Source: Punctularia strigosozonata HHB-11173 SS5 (lineage: Eukaryota > Basidiomycota > Agaricomycetes > Corticiales > Punctulariaceae). From it: DNA of 64,000 nucleotides. The stretch lies in the NCBI RefSeq assembly GCF_000264995.1, contig NW_006767438.1, forward strand, positions 1,025,784-1,089,783. Reading direction: 5' to 3'. The notes under the pieces are model-generated. The model saw only the letters and a list, made by a program, of their open reading frames with translations, did no database searches and was not told where the DNA came from. How positions within the stretch are numbered: position 1 is the stretch's first letter; every line of letters starts with the position of its first letter. This document shows positions 1 to 11,622 of the stretch, piece by piece. Made by a program: the position numbers and the translations under genes.

Positions 1-298
1 TGGTTCGGGCTACAGAAAAACATTAGGACTGCTCGAGTGAGTTGATGCAACATGTCGCGAGTACTCCACGGCCTCGCTTCGCCGGATCGGTAACGCAAAA
101 TTCATAAAAATATTTTATAGTACTAAATACCTTGTATCCTATTTGCTACGCCATCCCGATTTTTGATTGCTGTAGTAATGCTGCTGTAGGAGGATGTTCA
201 ACACAAAGGACGGTGTTGGCGTGACGGATGAGTTCAAATCCGCCTGCGTTGATTGGCCTGAGCCGCTTGAGTCCTGCGTTGCGCTGCAGCCTGCATAG

Positions 299-2747
299 AC
301 GTAACGCCCCAGATGGCTTACCAGCTCATCAAGGTGCGTCCTCTTCGCCGATCGCCATCTTACCCTCGTAACGATGCCTCCATTCTACCCAGGCACTGAA
401 AGCAGAGAATGTTCCCTACGTCGTTGCGCCTTACGAAGCCGACGCGCAGCTCGCCTACCTCGAACGCACCGGCGCCGTCTCCGCCATCCTCACTGAAGAT
501 TCGGACCTGCTCGTCTTCGGCTGCCGCCACGTCCTCTCAAAGCTCGACCACGTCTCCGCGACCGTCTCCGCTGTCTCCCGCCCCGACTTTGGCTCGCTTT
601 CCTCCTCCGACATCACCCTCCTCGGCTGGTCCGACGTCCAACTCCGCGCGATGGCCATCCTGAGCGGGTGCGACTACCTGCCCTCCATCCCGGGCGTCGG
701 GCTGAAGACCGCGTGGTCGCTGTTGCGCAAGCACAAGAACGTCGAGAACGCCGTTCGCGCACTGAGGCTCGAGGGCAAGAAGCCTGTGCCGGACGGTTAC
801 CTCGACGCCTTCCGGCTCGCAGAGAAGGTCTTCCTCCACCAGCGCGTGTACGACCCCGCCCAAGCGCGCCTCGTCCACCTGAACGACGTTTCCCGCCCGG
901 CGAGCCCTGGGACGCGCGCAGCGAGGCCTACGTCGGCGCGTAAGTGCCCCTCCATCCCCCGGTTCTTCCTCATGCAAAAACTGAACGCGATGCTGGGATG
1001 TGCAGTGACGTCGCGACCGAGACCGCGGCGCGGATCGCCACTGGCGACGTGTGCCTCGCCAGCCTCCTGCCAATGACGAACATCAACCCACACTACCGCC
1101 CCGGCAGCGGGCGCAGACCACTCCAGCTCACCACCGAGCCCAACCGGCGGCACTCCACCTTGTCCTCCACCAAGGACAAGGGCAAGGGCAAGGCCGTCCC
1201 TACTGCCGCCGCGCCTTCGCCTAACGGCGGGCTCCTCAACTTCTTCGGTGCGTGTGCCGTGTTCGGCTCCGCTGTTGCAGGCGAACTCTAACTTCGCGTC
1301 CTGCCGACATACAGCGCCGAGGCCTCAACCAACGAAGGCGACTTCGTCCGACAAGCGGCCGACCGTGATCGCGGGCCGCGAGAGCGGCAAGCGCACCCTG
1401 ACGGAGGTGCTCGAACAGGACCTCGCCGCGAAGCGGAAGCGACACTGTCACCGCCGGTCTCGCTCTATCGCAACCACCACCACCGCGGCCGGTGCAGCAG
1501 AGCCGATTCTTCTCGAGCCCGGCCGTGCCTGTGGCGGTGGGACCTTCGCGAACACGGACAGACGACTACGCAGGGTCCCATTCCGCGGACAAGGAGAACG
1601 TTCGCGCGCACGGGCTTAGGGACGAAGGACGACAGCATGAAGAAGACGAGCTCAATCTGGACGCGGTCGTGTTCTCGGACGAAGCGGAGATGATGGTGGA
1701 GGCCGGACGAGACGGCGTGAAGGGAGACGCTATCGATATCGATGACGACTGGGACGACGCGCCCGAGCTCTCGAGTCCTCTGAAGGAGCGGAGACGCCAC
1801 TCCGAGCCGTCGCACGACGTCCATCGGGCCAGGCGAAGGAGCGAGAGCGAGTCTGATATCGAAGTCCTCTCCAGCCCGCCTGCCGTTCCCCGGCAGCCAT
1901 GGGGCGCCGACGTAGACGACGACGACGTACCGGCCCACGCCCTCCATGCGTGCTCGAGATGTCTGGAGGCTCTCACGCGCCTACGCCACCGGGGCAGGTG
2001 ACGTGCACGAGGGACGGGACGCCCGATATGCGGGAGATGCTGGGCGGCGGATCGAGCAGCGACATTAACACGGAGTGTGACGACGACGACCAGGGCCACG
2101 ACGGCGCGGCAAGACCCGGGGCCGGGTCCGTCGCAGTCGAGCGCCTCGTCAAAGTCTTCCGCCCACTCGCGGCTCGAGACCCCGCGCGATGACGTGCGTT
2201 CCCGAACGGCCGTACGCGTCGTCAGGGTGCGATCCTTCGACAACGACGACGATAACGTCGACGAAGTGGCCGACATCGCGCACGCGCACGCGACGGACGC
2301 CGTCGCGCGCGGCTGGTGGACGAAATGGGCGCTCGGCACCGGGGAAGGTAAAACCGCGTTATCTCCATATATTAAGGGGCAGCCACGCCCCGTGTACGGT
2401 GATTTCTCACTTCGTTTTTCTTCCATGTTGTTCTAGGGAGGGACCTATCCGAAGCGGGGCACGTTACGCCGCTGGGACGCCATGCGCACGCCGGCACGAG
2501 CGAGCGCAGCAGCGATGCCAGACCCTGATGACCGGTCGCACACGGCGCCAGGGTCCTCCTCCTCCGCCACCTCCAACGCCGTCGCTCGCCCCGCGTCGTC
2601 GTCGTCGTCGCTGTCCTCCTCCTCCACGCCCAGCGCCGCCGACGTCAAGAGACGCAAGAACCTCATTTTCGGTGGGGGCGGCGGCCACCGTTCTCGCCGT
2701 GGCTCTATACCCGCGCGATCGCAAGCCATTCAGAAGCACGAGAAGTA
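299..2747 (+). pseudogene. exo1: EXO1-like 5'-3' exonuclease, N-terminus missing and frameshifted
   Basis: This reads as the internal and C-terminal part of exonuclease 1, the XPG/FEN-family nuclease of mismatch repair and double-strand-break end resection in the nucleus. The XPG-I core is clear: a VAPYEADAQLAYL stretch, the metal-binding TEDSDLLVFGC motif, then the helix-hairpin-helix SGCDYLPSIPGVGLKTA near 660-720. A first exon near 299-335 reads DVTPQMAYQLIK after an AG acceptor at 297-298. The roughly 120-residue N-terminal XPG-N domain is not recognisable in positions 1-298, which are partly AT-rich. Downstream the reading changes frame at least near 890 and again between about 1380 and 1450, and possibly near 1930-2110. 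A phase-2 intron (about 939-1010) and introns near 1245-1310 and 2348-2440 still fit. The C-terminal tail is low-complexity and ends in a Ser-rich, basic stretch. Family identity is firm; calling it a pseudogene rather than a window-edge gene with sequence errors is inference. Confidence 0.72.
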
Positions 2748-3967
2748 GCTTGGTTTCATCTCTTATGGGCGCGGCCGTGTGCCTTCACCGCGTTATATCC
2801 ACAAACTCGGACGATAAGGAACCACGCGCACGACCTGTACAGCATGTATAGGCGCCAGACCGTGACCTCGTGCCAAGTTGACCTCCTTCTTTACCATTGA
2901 CGTGCAACATGACTACGCTCGTGGCCTACACGTTCCACCGAGCGCCAACGTCTCCCACTGTCTGAAGTGCTACATAAGATGCCTTGCATTCAATTTTTGC
3001 TGCTCCCGTCTTCATTTGCAATCTCTCCTGAAGATAGTCATGGACACCTACGCAAACTCGTCCGGCCCAGCACTAATTGCCTGTCTGGCCGACTTTCGCA
3101 AAGCACATCCCAAGGCCTCTCTTACAACCAACAACTGTACCGGTGGTGTCGTCACGGACGAACTCGTCTCCTTCCTCAACCTCACATCCGCCGGAGCGGT
3201 GTCCGGTGGAGTGACCTGGCCCAGCTTCATTGCCGCGTACTGTGTCAACCCTCCCGTACGACGCTTACCGCACTCCGATCAAATTAAACGGTTGATGAAG
3301 TTTCTTTTTTTTTCTTCATGTAGCCCGACGATGGTTGTCCGTTTGGCGCGTGCCCAAATTCAGACATTGCAGGTCAGCCTTCATACTGTGTTCAGGAGGC
3401 GCCCCAGATGGTCCGCATAAGTTCTTCGCAATGATGGCTGACAAGAAATGGTATAGGTCTCTTTGTACGCATCGCCAGTACGTCTTAAACATGCCCTTCG
3501 GGCCAGTTCATGGTTGGCTGATCGGACCATGGCCGGTAGCATACGTTACAGCATTGTGCACTTGTACGTTCACGCTGTCATATGTTCCTCTTCTTGACGC
3601 TAATCGGTGGCCATGAACGTGGACAGCTACACTCGTTGTGTGCGAACCAGAGGGCGTAGACATTGAGGAAGGTAGAATCTATGATTCTTCGATTCTGCCA
3701 TCATCGTTATGCTCACTATGAACTTTAGCTATGTGGGGACATCTTGCCCTCCTGTACTCCCAACTCATTTCAGCACTTGTCGCGATCCGCAAACATCAGC
3801 TGACTCGACTGCATACGATTGTCGTGGCGCTTCTTTGCGGATCACCCATGATGATGCAGCTTATCTATTATTCGGTCGCACGGTTTCCTCCCATTGACAC
3901 GCTCCTACGTAAACATGGGTGGCAGGTACCAATGATCGATGGCCGTGAATCACCACGCACAGCGCCT

Positions 3968-4231
3968 CCAGTACAGACGGTAGACGATGTAGGTTTGAAC
4001 ATGTACAGTGGGAGGCAGTTGAGATAACTGATAATATCCGGTGAATTGCAGAGCAGGCATCAGGTCACGGACCCGGAACGAGTCGAACACATAGGTGCCC
4101 CAGTACAGCCCGCAGGTAACAATGTAGGGTTAAACATGTACAGTGGGCGGCAATCAGCAGAACTAATAATATATAACAAATCGCAGAGCAGGCACCGGTT
4201 TACGGACCAGATTCGGGATGAGGACGAAAAT
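3968..4231 (+). repeat. Imperfect 132-bp tandem duplication inside A1
   Basis: Two units start with the same CCAGTACAG at 3968 and 4100. Both carry a near-identical stretch encoding VGLNMYSGRQ, then an AT-rich stretch ending in a GCAG acceptor-like site, then GAGCAGGCA. The units are clearly diverged, so the duplication is not recent. Confidence 0.7.
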
Positions 4232-4540
4232 CGCAGGGCGCAGACTAGAGGCACACTGTCGATCGCAAGGGCCAGAAAGGACCTGACCTCTCGGGCACTA
4301 CCGTATGCCATAATCGGGGCAGTGCTACTATGGCTTGCTATCATGCTGGTTGGATTCATCCCATCTCACGCTGTTCACTATGCGCAGCGTTCTTGCCACG
4401 TAAATATCCTAAGGCCTGCAATCGCTATCGTGATCATGCCAATAGGTTATGCTATAAACCTAGGATTCGCTCAGGTAAATCTGACATAGTTGGGTGTTTG
4501 ATTCCTGCATCGCAGCTGATAACTTTCATATAGTCCACAT

Positions 4541-5000
4541 TGCATGGGGGTAGTTCATGGAAGACCCCGGAAGAATTTAGGCTGGCATTGAATACCCGGT
4601 ATCCGAATATGCCGGCGTATATATATGCCGTTTTGGATCAGCTGTACAATGCTTTCTTCGGAGCTTACCAGTGAGTCTCTCCTTAATCATGGTTTCTGGT
4701 CCTTCTAATTGTGATTGTAGACTAAGTCAGATAGTAGAAAGGCTCATGCGCAACATCAGGGCCCGTTCTCCTTTGGATTGGAGACCAACCCTGCAACTTG
4801 GTGGATCTGTCAATCAAATGAAGACCCCGGAAGAGTTCAGCAGCACCATGAGTGCCCGGTATCCGGATATGCCAGTGCTCATACGTTCTACTTTGGATCG
4901 GGGATATAGGACTCTGTTTGCAATTCACAAGTTAGTCTCCTCAACGATGGTTTCTGATTGCCATACTATGCTTGGGTTCAGCTAAATCAGAGACTGAAAG
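4541..5000 (+). repeat. Diverged exon-plus-intron tandem duplication (about 260 bp) in A1
   Basis: AAGACCCCGGAAGA occurs at 4561 and again at 4821, each time opening a segment that encodes KTPEEF, then an ARYP or TRYP step and a MPxxI stretch. Both units run into a donor-like GT site followed by a related intron containing ATGGTTTCTG. This is duplication of a coding exon together with its downstream intron. Confidence 0.65.
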
Positions 5001-5655
5001 TGACTTCTATCCAGATCTCTCTATGACCCTGATGTTGAGGTGAACTTCACAGCCATCGGCTTCATAGCAACCTACTTGAGGCTGGTGCTATCACCGCCAC
5101 TGTGCTATCTGATGTACATCGGTCTCGTTGAGTTCTGCTATGTTCCTTGGATTGTACTGGTGGAGTTGTCTGTCCAAGACATTCCGGACCATAGGCTTGT
5201 AATCTCCTTCGGACAGGTACGGGGTCATCATAACATTTTGACGACATTCACATTTTGATGACCTACTTTAAGGTTCTAGCTCTACTTGCTAGTGCCCCCG
5301 CTGCCATATCCGTGGTATATGTTATGCCGGAACTAGCTCGTATTATGTACAGGAGCCAGTATAACGTGGCGACGACTGGAGGGGTCCTGGCCTAGTGCAG
5401 CCACGTTATTCAATCGGATTACCTTGTGCGACACACAGTCAATCAGGGCTGAATGGGAAATACTGTAACGACTGAGTGTCACATCAGCTCACCCAGAAGT
5501 TATCACCTCCGCTATGGCCAAATGCCTAGGCATGACGTCTTGAAGTTAGTGTCAGAGGCGTCGCCTGACGCGAGCGCCCTCAATGATTGTCGCTGGTACT
5601 TCACCAGTATCGGCAGTATACATCGTTGAACAGACAAGCAACCAAATGTATTCTC

Positions 5656-6840
5656 TCAGCCAAACGCAATGACCATCCTCTCGCGGAGGTAGACGGCATG
5701 AACAAGGCCCGGACGCCTGTCCCCTCGGACCAGGACGCTATACACCGGTGCGGTCCCATGTCGAAGGCCCAGGATTCGTCTGCGGCGCACAGAGGGCGGA
5801 AGATTCGGTAGGAGGCGCTGCCTGTCTGAGTCGATGTCGGCGACGGGCGAATGCGGCTTCAGTGCCGATAGCAAAGGCGTGATGGACACCGTGATCGGAA
5901 GAGAAGACGAAGCTGATCAAGGGGAAAAGATAGAAGATGAGGAAGACGAGACTCACCAATGCGTCCAGGCTGCGGCGCAGAGATAGATTTGAGCGCGGAA
6001 ATCACCGTATGTCCGATGGCGATCTCTGAGTCGGTTCTTCAGTATGTTCAGCATGCGCAGAGATCGAAGCGGAGGGGGCGTACTGGCGAAGATTCGTGGA
6101 TACCGTCACCCATGGGCTGACGATCATCCAGAGTAAGCACGGTAGAAGAAGAATGAAGGAGCACCGCGGCGTGAGAGTGAACACAGATTTGGGGAGAGAG
6201 AAACTGAGTGCACACAAGAGGACATTCGTGAGTGCAAGAAGCCTGTGCCAGGCGGGTATGCCATCGGGCGTGATCCGGGCAAGGGGGACGATGTACGCAA
6301 ACGGCGCGAGGAGCGCGCACCACGCGAGGACGTAGGCGAGGTCAAGTGCGCCGACGAGGGACGGACAGTGCTCGCGGAGGTCGCGGTCCCAGGTGAAGCT
6401 ATCCACGGCCCGGAAAGAAATCGAACTGGACTTGGCGGATGAGGAACACGAACTGGAGCGAGAGGTATCAACATCAGGTACGTGTACATTGATCACGCAT
6501 GCGATACACACCTCGGCGATGGCCAGGAAGGGCATGGAGAGGAGGAATGCTCGATGAGGAGGCGTCGTTAGGCGCCATACCGCAGCGAGCCCGTTGGACT
6601 CCTCCGCGGGTCGGTATTGCGATGACTAGCAGGGGCATGGCCGTGGCTGACGAGCTCGAGCCTAGAAAACGTGTAGGCTAGCGCGGAACGCCTCTTGTAG
6701 CTGCGCCGACCGTCATCAAGGATGATTGTAAGAGCGTCTCTCCCAACAAGCTCGTACTTATGCCCGACGCGATTGGCGCCATGGTGGGAGCGACGGGGGG
6801 TTTCGGCATCCTCCGAGGGCTCGCTCGTACTCGACGCCAT
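5656..6840 (-). pseudogene. Unknown multi-membrane-span protein B, copy 1 (B1), degenerate
   Basis: No function is recognised. Read on the minus strand, an N-terminal segment (MASSTSEPSEDAETPRR at 6840) is followed by hydrophobic spans: RAFLLSMPFLAIAE near 6510, a DLAYVLAWCALLAPFAYIVPLARI region near 6300, FILLLPCLLWMIVSPWV near 6110, and MVSLVFLIFYLFPLISFVF near 5950. The central part, WDRDLREHC through two spans to LALTNVLL, aligns well by eye with B2 (WDVFLRDHC to LVAVTNAI). Two changes of reading frame relative to B2 are seen, one before the LTTPPHRAF stretch and one before WDRDLREHC, so B1 is probably not functional. An intron with a GTGTGT donor near 6508 matches the position of the B2 intron. 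It is convergent with A1, whose end lies 260 bp away. Confidence 0.45.
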
Positions 6841-7215
6841 GATCTTAACGTTGATGCGTACCGGGGAGTGCATGGTTATCACGTTGACGATACACTTCTC
6901 TTTCAAAGCGCTCTCTCCTTGGTCCGACACCTGAGCTATAGCGTGAACCGGGCGCGTCTCTCACCAACCACCCACCTCGTGCCAGGCTCTCCGACCATCG
7001 TGCTACGATGGGCGCAAGAATATAGGGTGTCCCCTGGTGGGGGATGGGAGTCAAACAGCCAGCGTGGACATCGCACGTCTTGAGCCACTGGAGTCTGGCG
7101 AAGGATGCGCAACGAATGTAGGCGGATCGTCATAGGTTTATTACGTTGTCATGCCACGTTACGCGACGGAGCGGAGGCCTCGGCTTTGGCGCGCGTTTCG
7201 CCGACGTCCATCCCG
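6841..7215. other. Intergenic, no gene seen
   Basis: This lies between the start of B1 (minus) and the start of the MYND gene (plus), so it would serve both genes as promoter region. I see no TATA box, RNA gene or repeat. The short open frames here have no recognisable motif. Confidence 0.5.
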
Positions 7216-9824
7216 ATGGCCAAAGGAAAGAAACGTAGCAAGCACCCTCAAGTTGCTGCTGCAAACCCTGCGCAGAAGGCTTTCCCGACTCATGCTCAGC
7301 AGGAAGCATTCTCCGTCAGGATCTGCAACCTGGGTGGGGATTGGCCGGAGGTCGTCATGGCCGCCCTCTCCGAATCGTTCGGTATCCCGCCGTTAACGAC
7401 GCGCAAGGGGCTGAAGCAGGTCCACGTCAACTTCGACGCGCTTTGTGATCGCCTCGACGCCGCGTATGCCATGTACGAGGAGGAAGGGAACGTGATGGTT
7501 CTGGGTGGCATCGTGAGGATATACTCCAAGATGTGCGCGGACGGGATACTTCGTGACAAGCTTTTCGAGAGAGGTGCGCATGAGATTTGACAAGACCTCC
7601 GGCTCGTATTCACAACGATCACCCGTCGCAGGGTTAATGCAGAAGCTTATGCCTCTCTTGGACTCGGATCTATGTCGAGTTCGCCGTCTTCCCACCCCGT
7701 CTATGTTGTTCAAATGCTAACCCGGCGTTTCATCATATCTAACAGTTCGTCGCGCTGCGGTCGCTGGTGACCATGACGCGATACGGAAATCGTCCCGTGC
7801 GACGCGAGATCGCCCGCACCGTCACGCGGCGACTCCTCCGGCTCGTAGACGAACGTCCCAACGATCGCAGGACGGAAGAGATGTGCATCGGGATCCTGTC
7901 CGCCTGCATCTCGATCGCGGTGCACGACCCGAACAACCCGCCCGACGCCGAGACCATGAGGGACATATGCATAACGGAGACGCTTGACAAGGCCGTACGA
8001 GCCGCGAAGCGCCCGGGATGCTCGCCGTGGCTCATCGGCAAGGTGTTGGCGCTCTTCCAAAACGCAGGCTGTAACTGCTCCGAGGTGAGGACACCGCTTA
8101 TATAACGCCGAGTTCTTGATATCCTGACGAAAAGCCTCTTCTGCCCAATCAGGACCTCCGCAGGAACCCCTCGGCGATCAACCTGGTGATCGCATTCCTG
8201 CGCAGCGACGATCTCGAAACGAGATGTTTCGTCGTCTCCAGCCTGCTCCTCGTCCACTTTTGCGCCCACGAGCGTGATCGGTTGGAATACGATGTCTCCA
8301 AGCTCCGACATACTCTCGACACCTGGGACTGGCCCCCTTACATTCTCGGCGCGATGGCGGAGTTTGGTCGGGAGAGATGCGACACCTCTGTCCAGTACAA
8401 TACGGCCCTCGATATCGACAGGGCTAAGTGGGATTTAGTCGAGACCGGCAACCTGTGCAGATTCGGGAAGACGATTGTACGTCATCTTGCGACCGATGTG
8501 GCGCGTCTCATGGATATCGACGTTGCCTAGGCCAGGTGTATGCTACGTTCCGAGTGCCCGATCACTCCGGGCAAGTTCGAACTTTACGGACGAGGCCCCG
8601 ATTTCCCGCCCAGCTTCCAGCTGACCACGGGCGTTCTGGTATGCGTTTCACTACGCGCCATATCCCGCTTACTGGTGTTCATCGAATATACTTTATCCAC
8701 AGCTGCTTGCGGCAGACGCGATGGATCAGACAGGCTCCCGGGACGAGGCGCACTACCCGGTCATCTTGCGCCTGAAGACCCTGCTCGTGTGCAGGATGTA
8801 CGATGAAGCATGCTCGCAGGCGCAAGCCGCCGCCGCGCGCGACCCGGACGTCGCCTACTACTACTACGTCGCCAGCATCAGCTCCAAGCGCGATGTCGGG
8901 CTGCGCTACGCGAAGAAGGGGCTACGATGCACGAAGACGCTGACGTTGAACGTGAAGCTCGAGCTGCTCCGCCAGTGCGTCGAGCACGCGGGCGCGCTGG
9001 CGCTCGCCGCGTTCCAGGCGCACGACGTGAAACGGGACACGCGGCGGGAGGAGGGCGTCGCGTTCCTCGTGAGCGCGCTCGGCGACGCGAGGACGTTCAT
9101 GGCGGAGGCGCCGCCCGACGCCATGGCCATGAAGGCGATCGCGAACTGGTATATCCTCTTGTTCCTCGCGATCAAGGGTAAAGAGGTCCGGACCGATCTG
9201 CGAGACGTCGCCGTGAGTGACTCTGCCATTCCGCGTACGGGCCATACGACGACAGCGGTCGACTCACACGGACTGCTCACGTCATAGGACGCGCTGGAGA
9301 AGATACGGATCAACGAAGGTGTCGCGGAGTGGCTCGGGGCTCGAGTGCCCAACACCCAGCAACGCCTGGCGCGGATGATGGTGGTGGAAGGGTACGCCGT
9401 CGCCAACGAGGAATGGGGAAGCGCTGTCAAACGCAGCGACGACGCCCCCCTTGACGTCTCCGACGAGCCCTTTCAACTTCTGGATCCGGGAAAAGCGATG
9501 AGCGACCTGGCCGCGTGGCTGGACGACGGGCCACTGGTGAGCTCCGACGAAGAGGAGTCGACATCGAGCGCGGATCGTCCTGCACAAGTCCGCCTTGCGC
9601 CGCGTAGGGTGACGATCGACTCTGTGTCGCTGTATCTATGCAGCTTTTGCGAAAATCCGAGCGCTGCGCTGAAAAAGTGTGGAGGCTGCGGTAAAACTCG
9701 ATGTGAGACGCCGTCGATCACACTTCCGTTGTTCGGCATGTTGATGTTTCTTGTAGATTGTGATGCCGCCTGTCAGAAAGGGCACTGGAAAGCCCACAAA
9801 CCCCTCTGCCAGAGGTCATCGTGA
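7216..9824 (+). CDS. MYND-type zinc-finger protein
   Basis: A multi-exon gene ending in a MYND zinc finger, a protein-interaction module of the C-x2-C...C-x2-C...C-x3-C...H-x3-C type. The finger reads CSFCENPSAALKKCGGC, then after an intron at about 9701-9754 YCDAACQKGHWKAHKPLC, with all ligands present. The long N-terminal part is alpha-helical, armadillo-like in feel, with no recognised catalytic motif. The start MAKGKKRSKH at 7216 is preferred over the in-frame ATG at 7105 because the upstream residues look non-coding. A small exon of about 49 nt near 7632-7680 (LMQKLMPLLDSDLCR) joins the first exon to the one starting at 7746 in phase. Further introns lie at about 8084-8152, 8640-8703 and 9211-9288. 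An in-frame TAG at 8528-8530 is either inside a 54-nt intron (8477-8530, GTACGT...CCTAG) or a premature stop. Function is unknown. Confidence 0.8.
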
Positions 9825-10357
9825 GAGCTTATTCTGAATCCGAGAGTTCCGTCTCGTTTCCACAATCATCTGAGGCAACTGCGACCTGACTATGTTCAAC
9901 GCCCCCGGTTACTTAGGTCTGACTGACCAGCACTCGTAGCACTGAAAGGTCATGACGGCATTGTTGTACGTGCACCGGGATAGCGAAGACGGGCATCTTA
10001 GCCCTCGAACCACAGATGACCTCTTTCACGAGTTCTCTTGCGACTTGTACTTACTCATTTCTGTGCCAGCAATACATCATGTTAACTGTGCTGTGAGGAA
10101 TTGAGGATGGTGTATACGTTGTGCGATGGCTCTTGTTTATCCATCCGGGAGCGACCTGCGTCGGCAAGGCATGCGAGAGTACTGCCGTCTTTCGTTCGCC
10201 TTCCAGATGACGTCGATGAACAAGAATGTTGCCTCCCGAGATGCAAGACAGGTTAAGTAGCATCAAGGTCAAATATACTCACTGCTTCATTCCAGCAAGG
10301 GAAAACAAACGATCATTGCTATAAGCCTAACCAGAATCTGCAACATACGATACACAG
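9825..10357. other. Intergenic, no gene seen
   Basis: About 530 bp between the MYND gene and the dehydrogenase relic. It must hold the 3' end of the former and any promoter of the latter. Short open frames on both strands lack motifs and splice partners. No repeat or RNA gene was recognised. Confidence 0.45.
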
Positions 10358-11325
10358 ATGGCAACCCACTGTATGCCTCGTCACTGGCGCAAACCGAGGA
10401 CTTGGTACGATTCCATCTCAGCCTGGCTTTGGTCAAGGTGCTGGCCGCCAGACCAGACGTGATCATCTCCGCCACTGCACGGAACCCGTCGACAGCCACA
10501 GAATTGCAAACGTGGTCGTTCCATTAAGGTTCATCGCGGGCGACAAGGCGAGCGACGAAGCCGGTATTGCGGAGATCAAGGCCAAAGCCGGCCGGGACGT
10601 TGTCATATCCAACGCAGGCAAGCGGCGCTTTCGCGCAGATCAACAGCGCCGACCATTTAATCTTAACCCCCCAGGGAGATTCCAGGATTACCGCCGCGCG
10701 ATCGACGTGACCGCGGATCAGCTGCGGGAGCATCTCGGGGTGCGTTGCCTCACACAGTATGGATAGTCTCATTGATAGGTGAACACCATCGGGCCGTTCG
10801 TGCTGTACCAAGCGAGCTTCAAACTGCTGAAGGCCGGCTCGCCCAAACCAAAGTCCATCGTCATCACCTCTGGCTTTGGCAGTATCGCGACTGGCGCGCA
10901 ACGCGAGGGCGTGCTCGCCTACGGCATATCTAAGGTGGCGCAGAACTACCTGACCAGAAAGTGGCACTTCGAGCACGAGAAGGACAGGTTGAGTACGTGA
11001 TCATCTCATGCTTCGACCTTATCTCATCCGCGCCTTCGTAGTCGCGTTCTCCATTTCTCCCGGGGGCGTCGAGTCGGACATGGGTACGCCCATACTGTAG
11101 CTCACACTGGAGAGCGCACATGTTCCTTGTTTTGATTTAGCTCTGAATGCGATCCGTGCTAAGGGAGCCGTGGCCGAAGAAGCCATCAAGCGCGCAAGGG
11201 CGTACGGGAGGATGAAACCGGCACAGGTAGTCGCGGACCAGGTCGTCCTGCGCGTGGAGGAGGCAACGCGACACAGTCGTGGTGGCCAGCTGATTTCGAT
11301 CGACGGTGAGAAGAGGGAGTGGTGA
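10358..11325 (+). pseudogene. Short-chain dehydrogenase/reductase (SDR), frameshifted
   Basis: A classical SDR, an NAD(P)-dependent oxidoreductase of unknown substrate. The Rossmann glycine motif VTGANRGLG is encoded at about 10379. The structural NAG motif (VISNAG) and the catalytic S...YxxxK set (SGFGS, then AYGISK) are present in the exon at about 10780-10990. The C-terminal exons (IAFSISPGGVESDM, then to GEKREW) splice cleanly via introns at about 10994-11040 and 11083-11141. The first half is damaged. The glycine motif and the following helix (LALVKVLAARPDV) are in different frames, separated by a 17-nt GT...AG stretch too short to be a working intron. Part of the segment before VVVPLRF is missing, and the segment after NAG switches frame twice. 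The ATG at 10358 is not in frame with the glycine motif. Family is clear; loss of function is inferred. Confidence 0.65.
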
Positions 11326-11622
11326 ATGGTTTTCCTTCCAAGAGAAGCACGCGGGTCGAGCTTGCGCCGTCGAAGTCATAATTTGGGGCTAAAGGCCAGG
11401 GAGCTATGCATTCGTCACGCTTCAACGTCGGGTCTATGTCTTCAAGGTTGTATCATTAAAATCATGTCGGCGACAAGCCTACACATCCAGAGGTAGACCA
11501 TACAAGGCTATGATTTGGTCACCATCCTGCTTCGATGGCGGGGTTCCATAACGCGGCGGGCTGCTCACCACCCCTGCGAGCGATTTCATCATCCGCCATT
11601 ATCGAATTTTCGATTGCCATGA

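Larger units (their letters stand above)
3040..5394 (+). pseudogene. Unknown multi-membrane-span protein A, copy 1 (A1), degenerate
   Basis: I do not know a function for this family. The start at 3040 opens an exon (MDTYANSSGPALIACL) that splices at 3255/3324 onto a conserved PDDGCPFGACPNSDIAG motif, which I recall from unnamed Agaricomycete proteins. Several hydrophobic stretches follow: ALLYSQLISALVAI near 3750, LPYAIIGAVLLWLAIMLVGF near 4300-4365, and the segment around 5060-5215, consistent with an integral membrane protein. The last exon runs to a stop at 5392-5394. Exons between 3370 and 3720 do not keep one frame, so the copy looks decayed. It contains two internal tandem duplications, listed separately. 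A second copy, A2, lies at 14842-16184 and shares the PSHxV..SCHV region, the PDHxVVxSFG motif before an intron, and the exon after that intron. The convergent neighbour B1 also has a second copy beside A2. Confidence 0.45.

Noticed and set aside
3048-3248. Minus-strand open frame across the first A1 exon
   Set aside because: Complement of a better-supported spliced exon on the plus strand.
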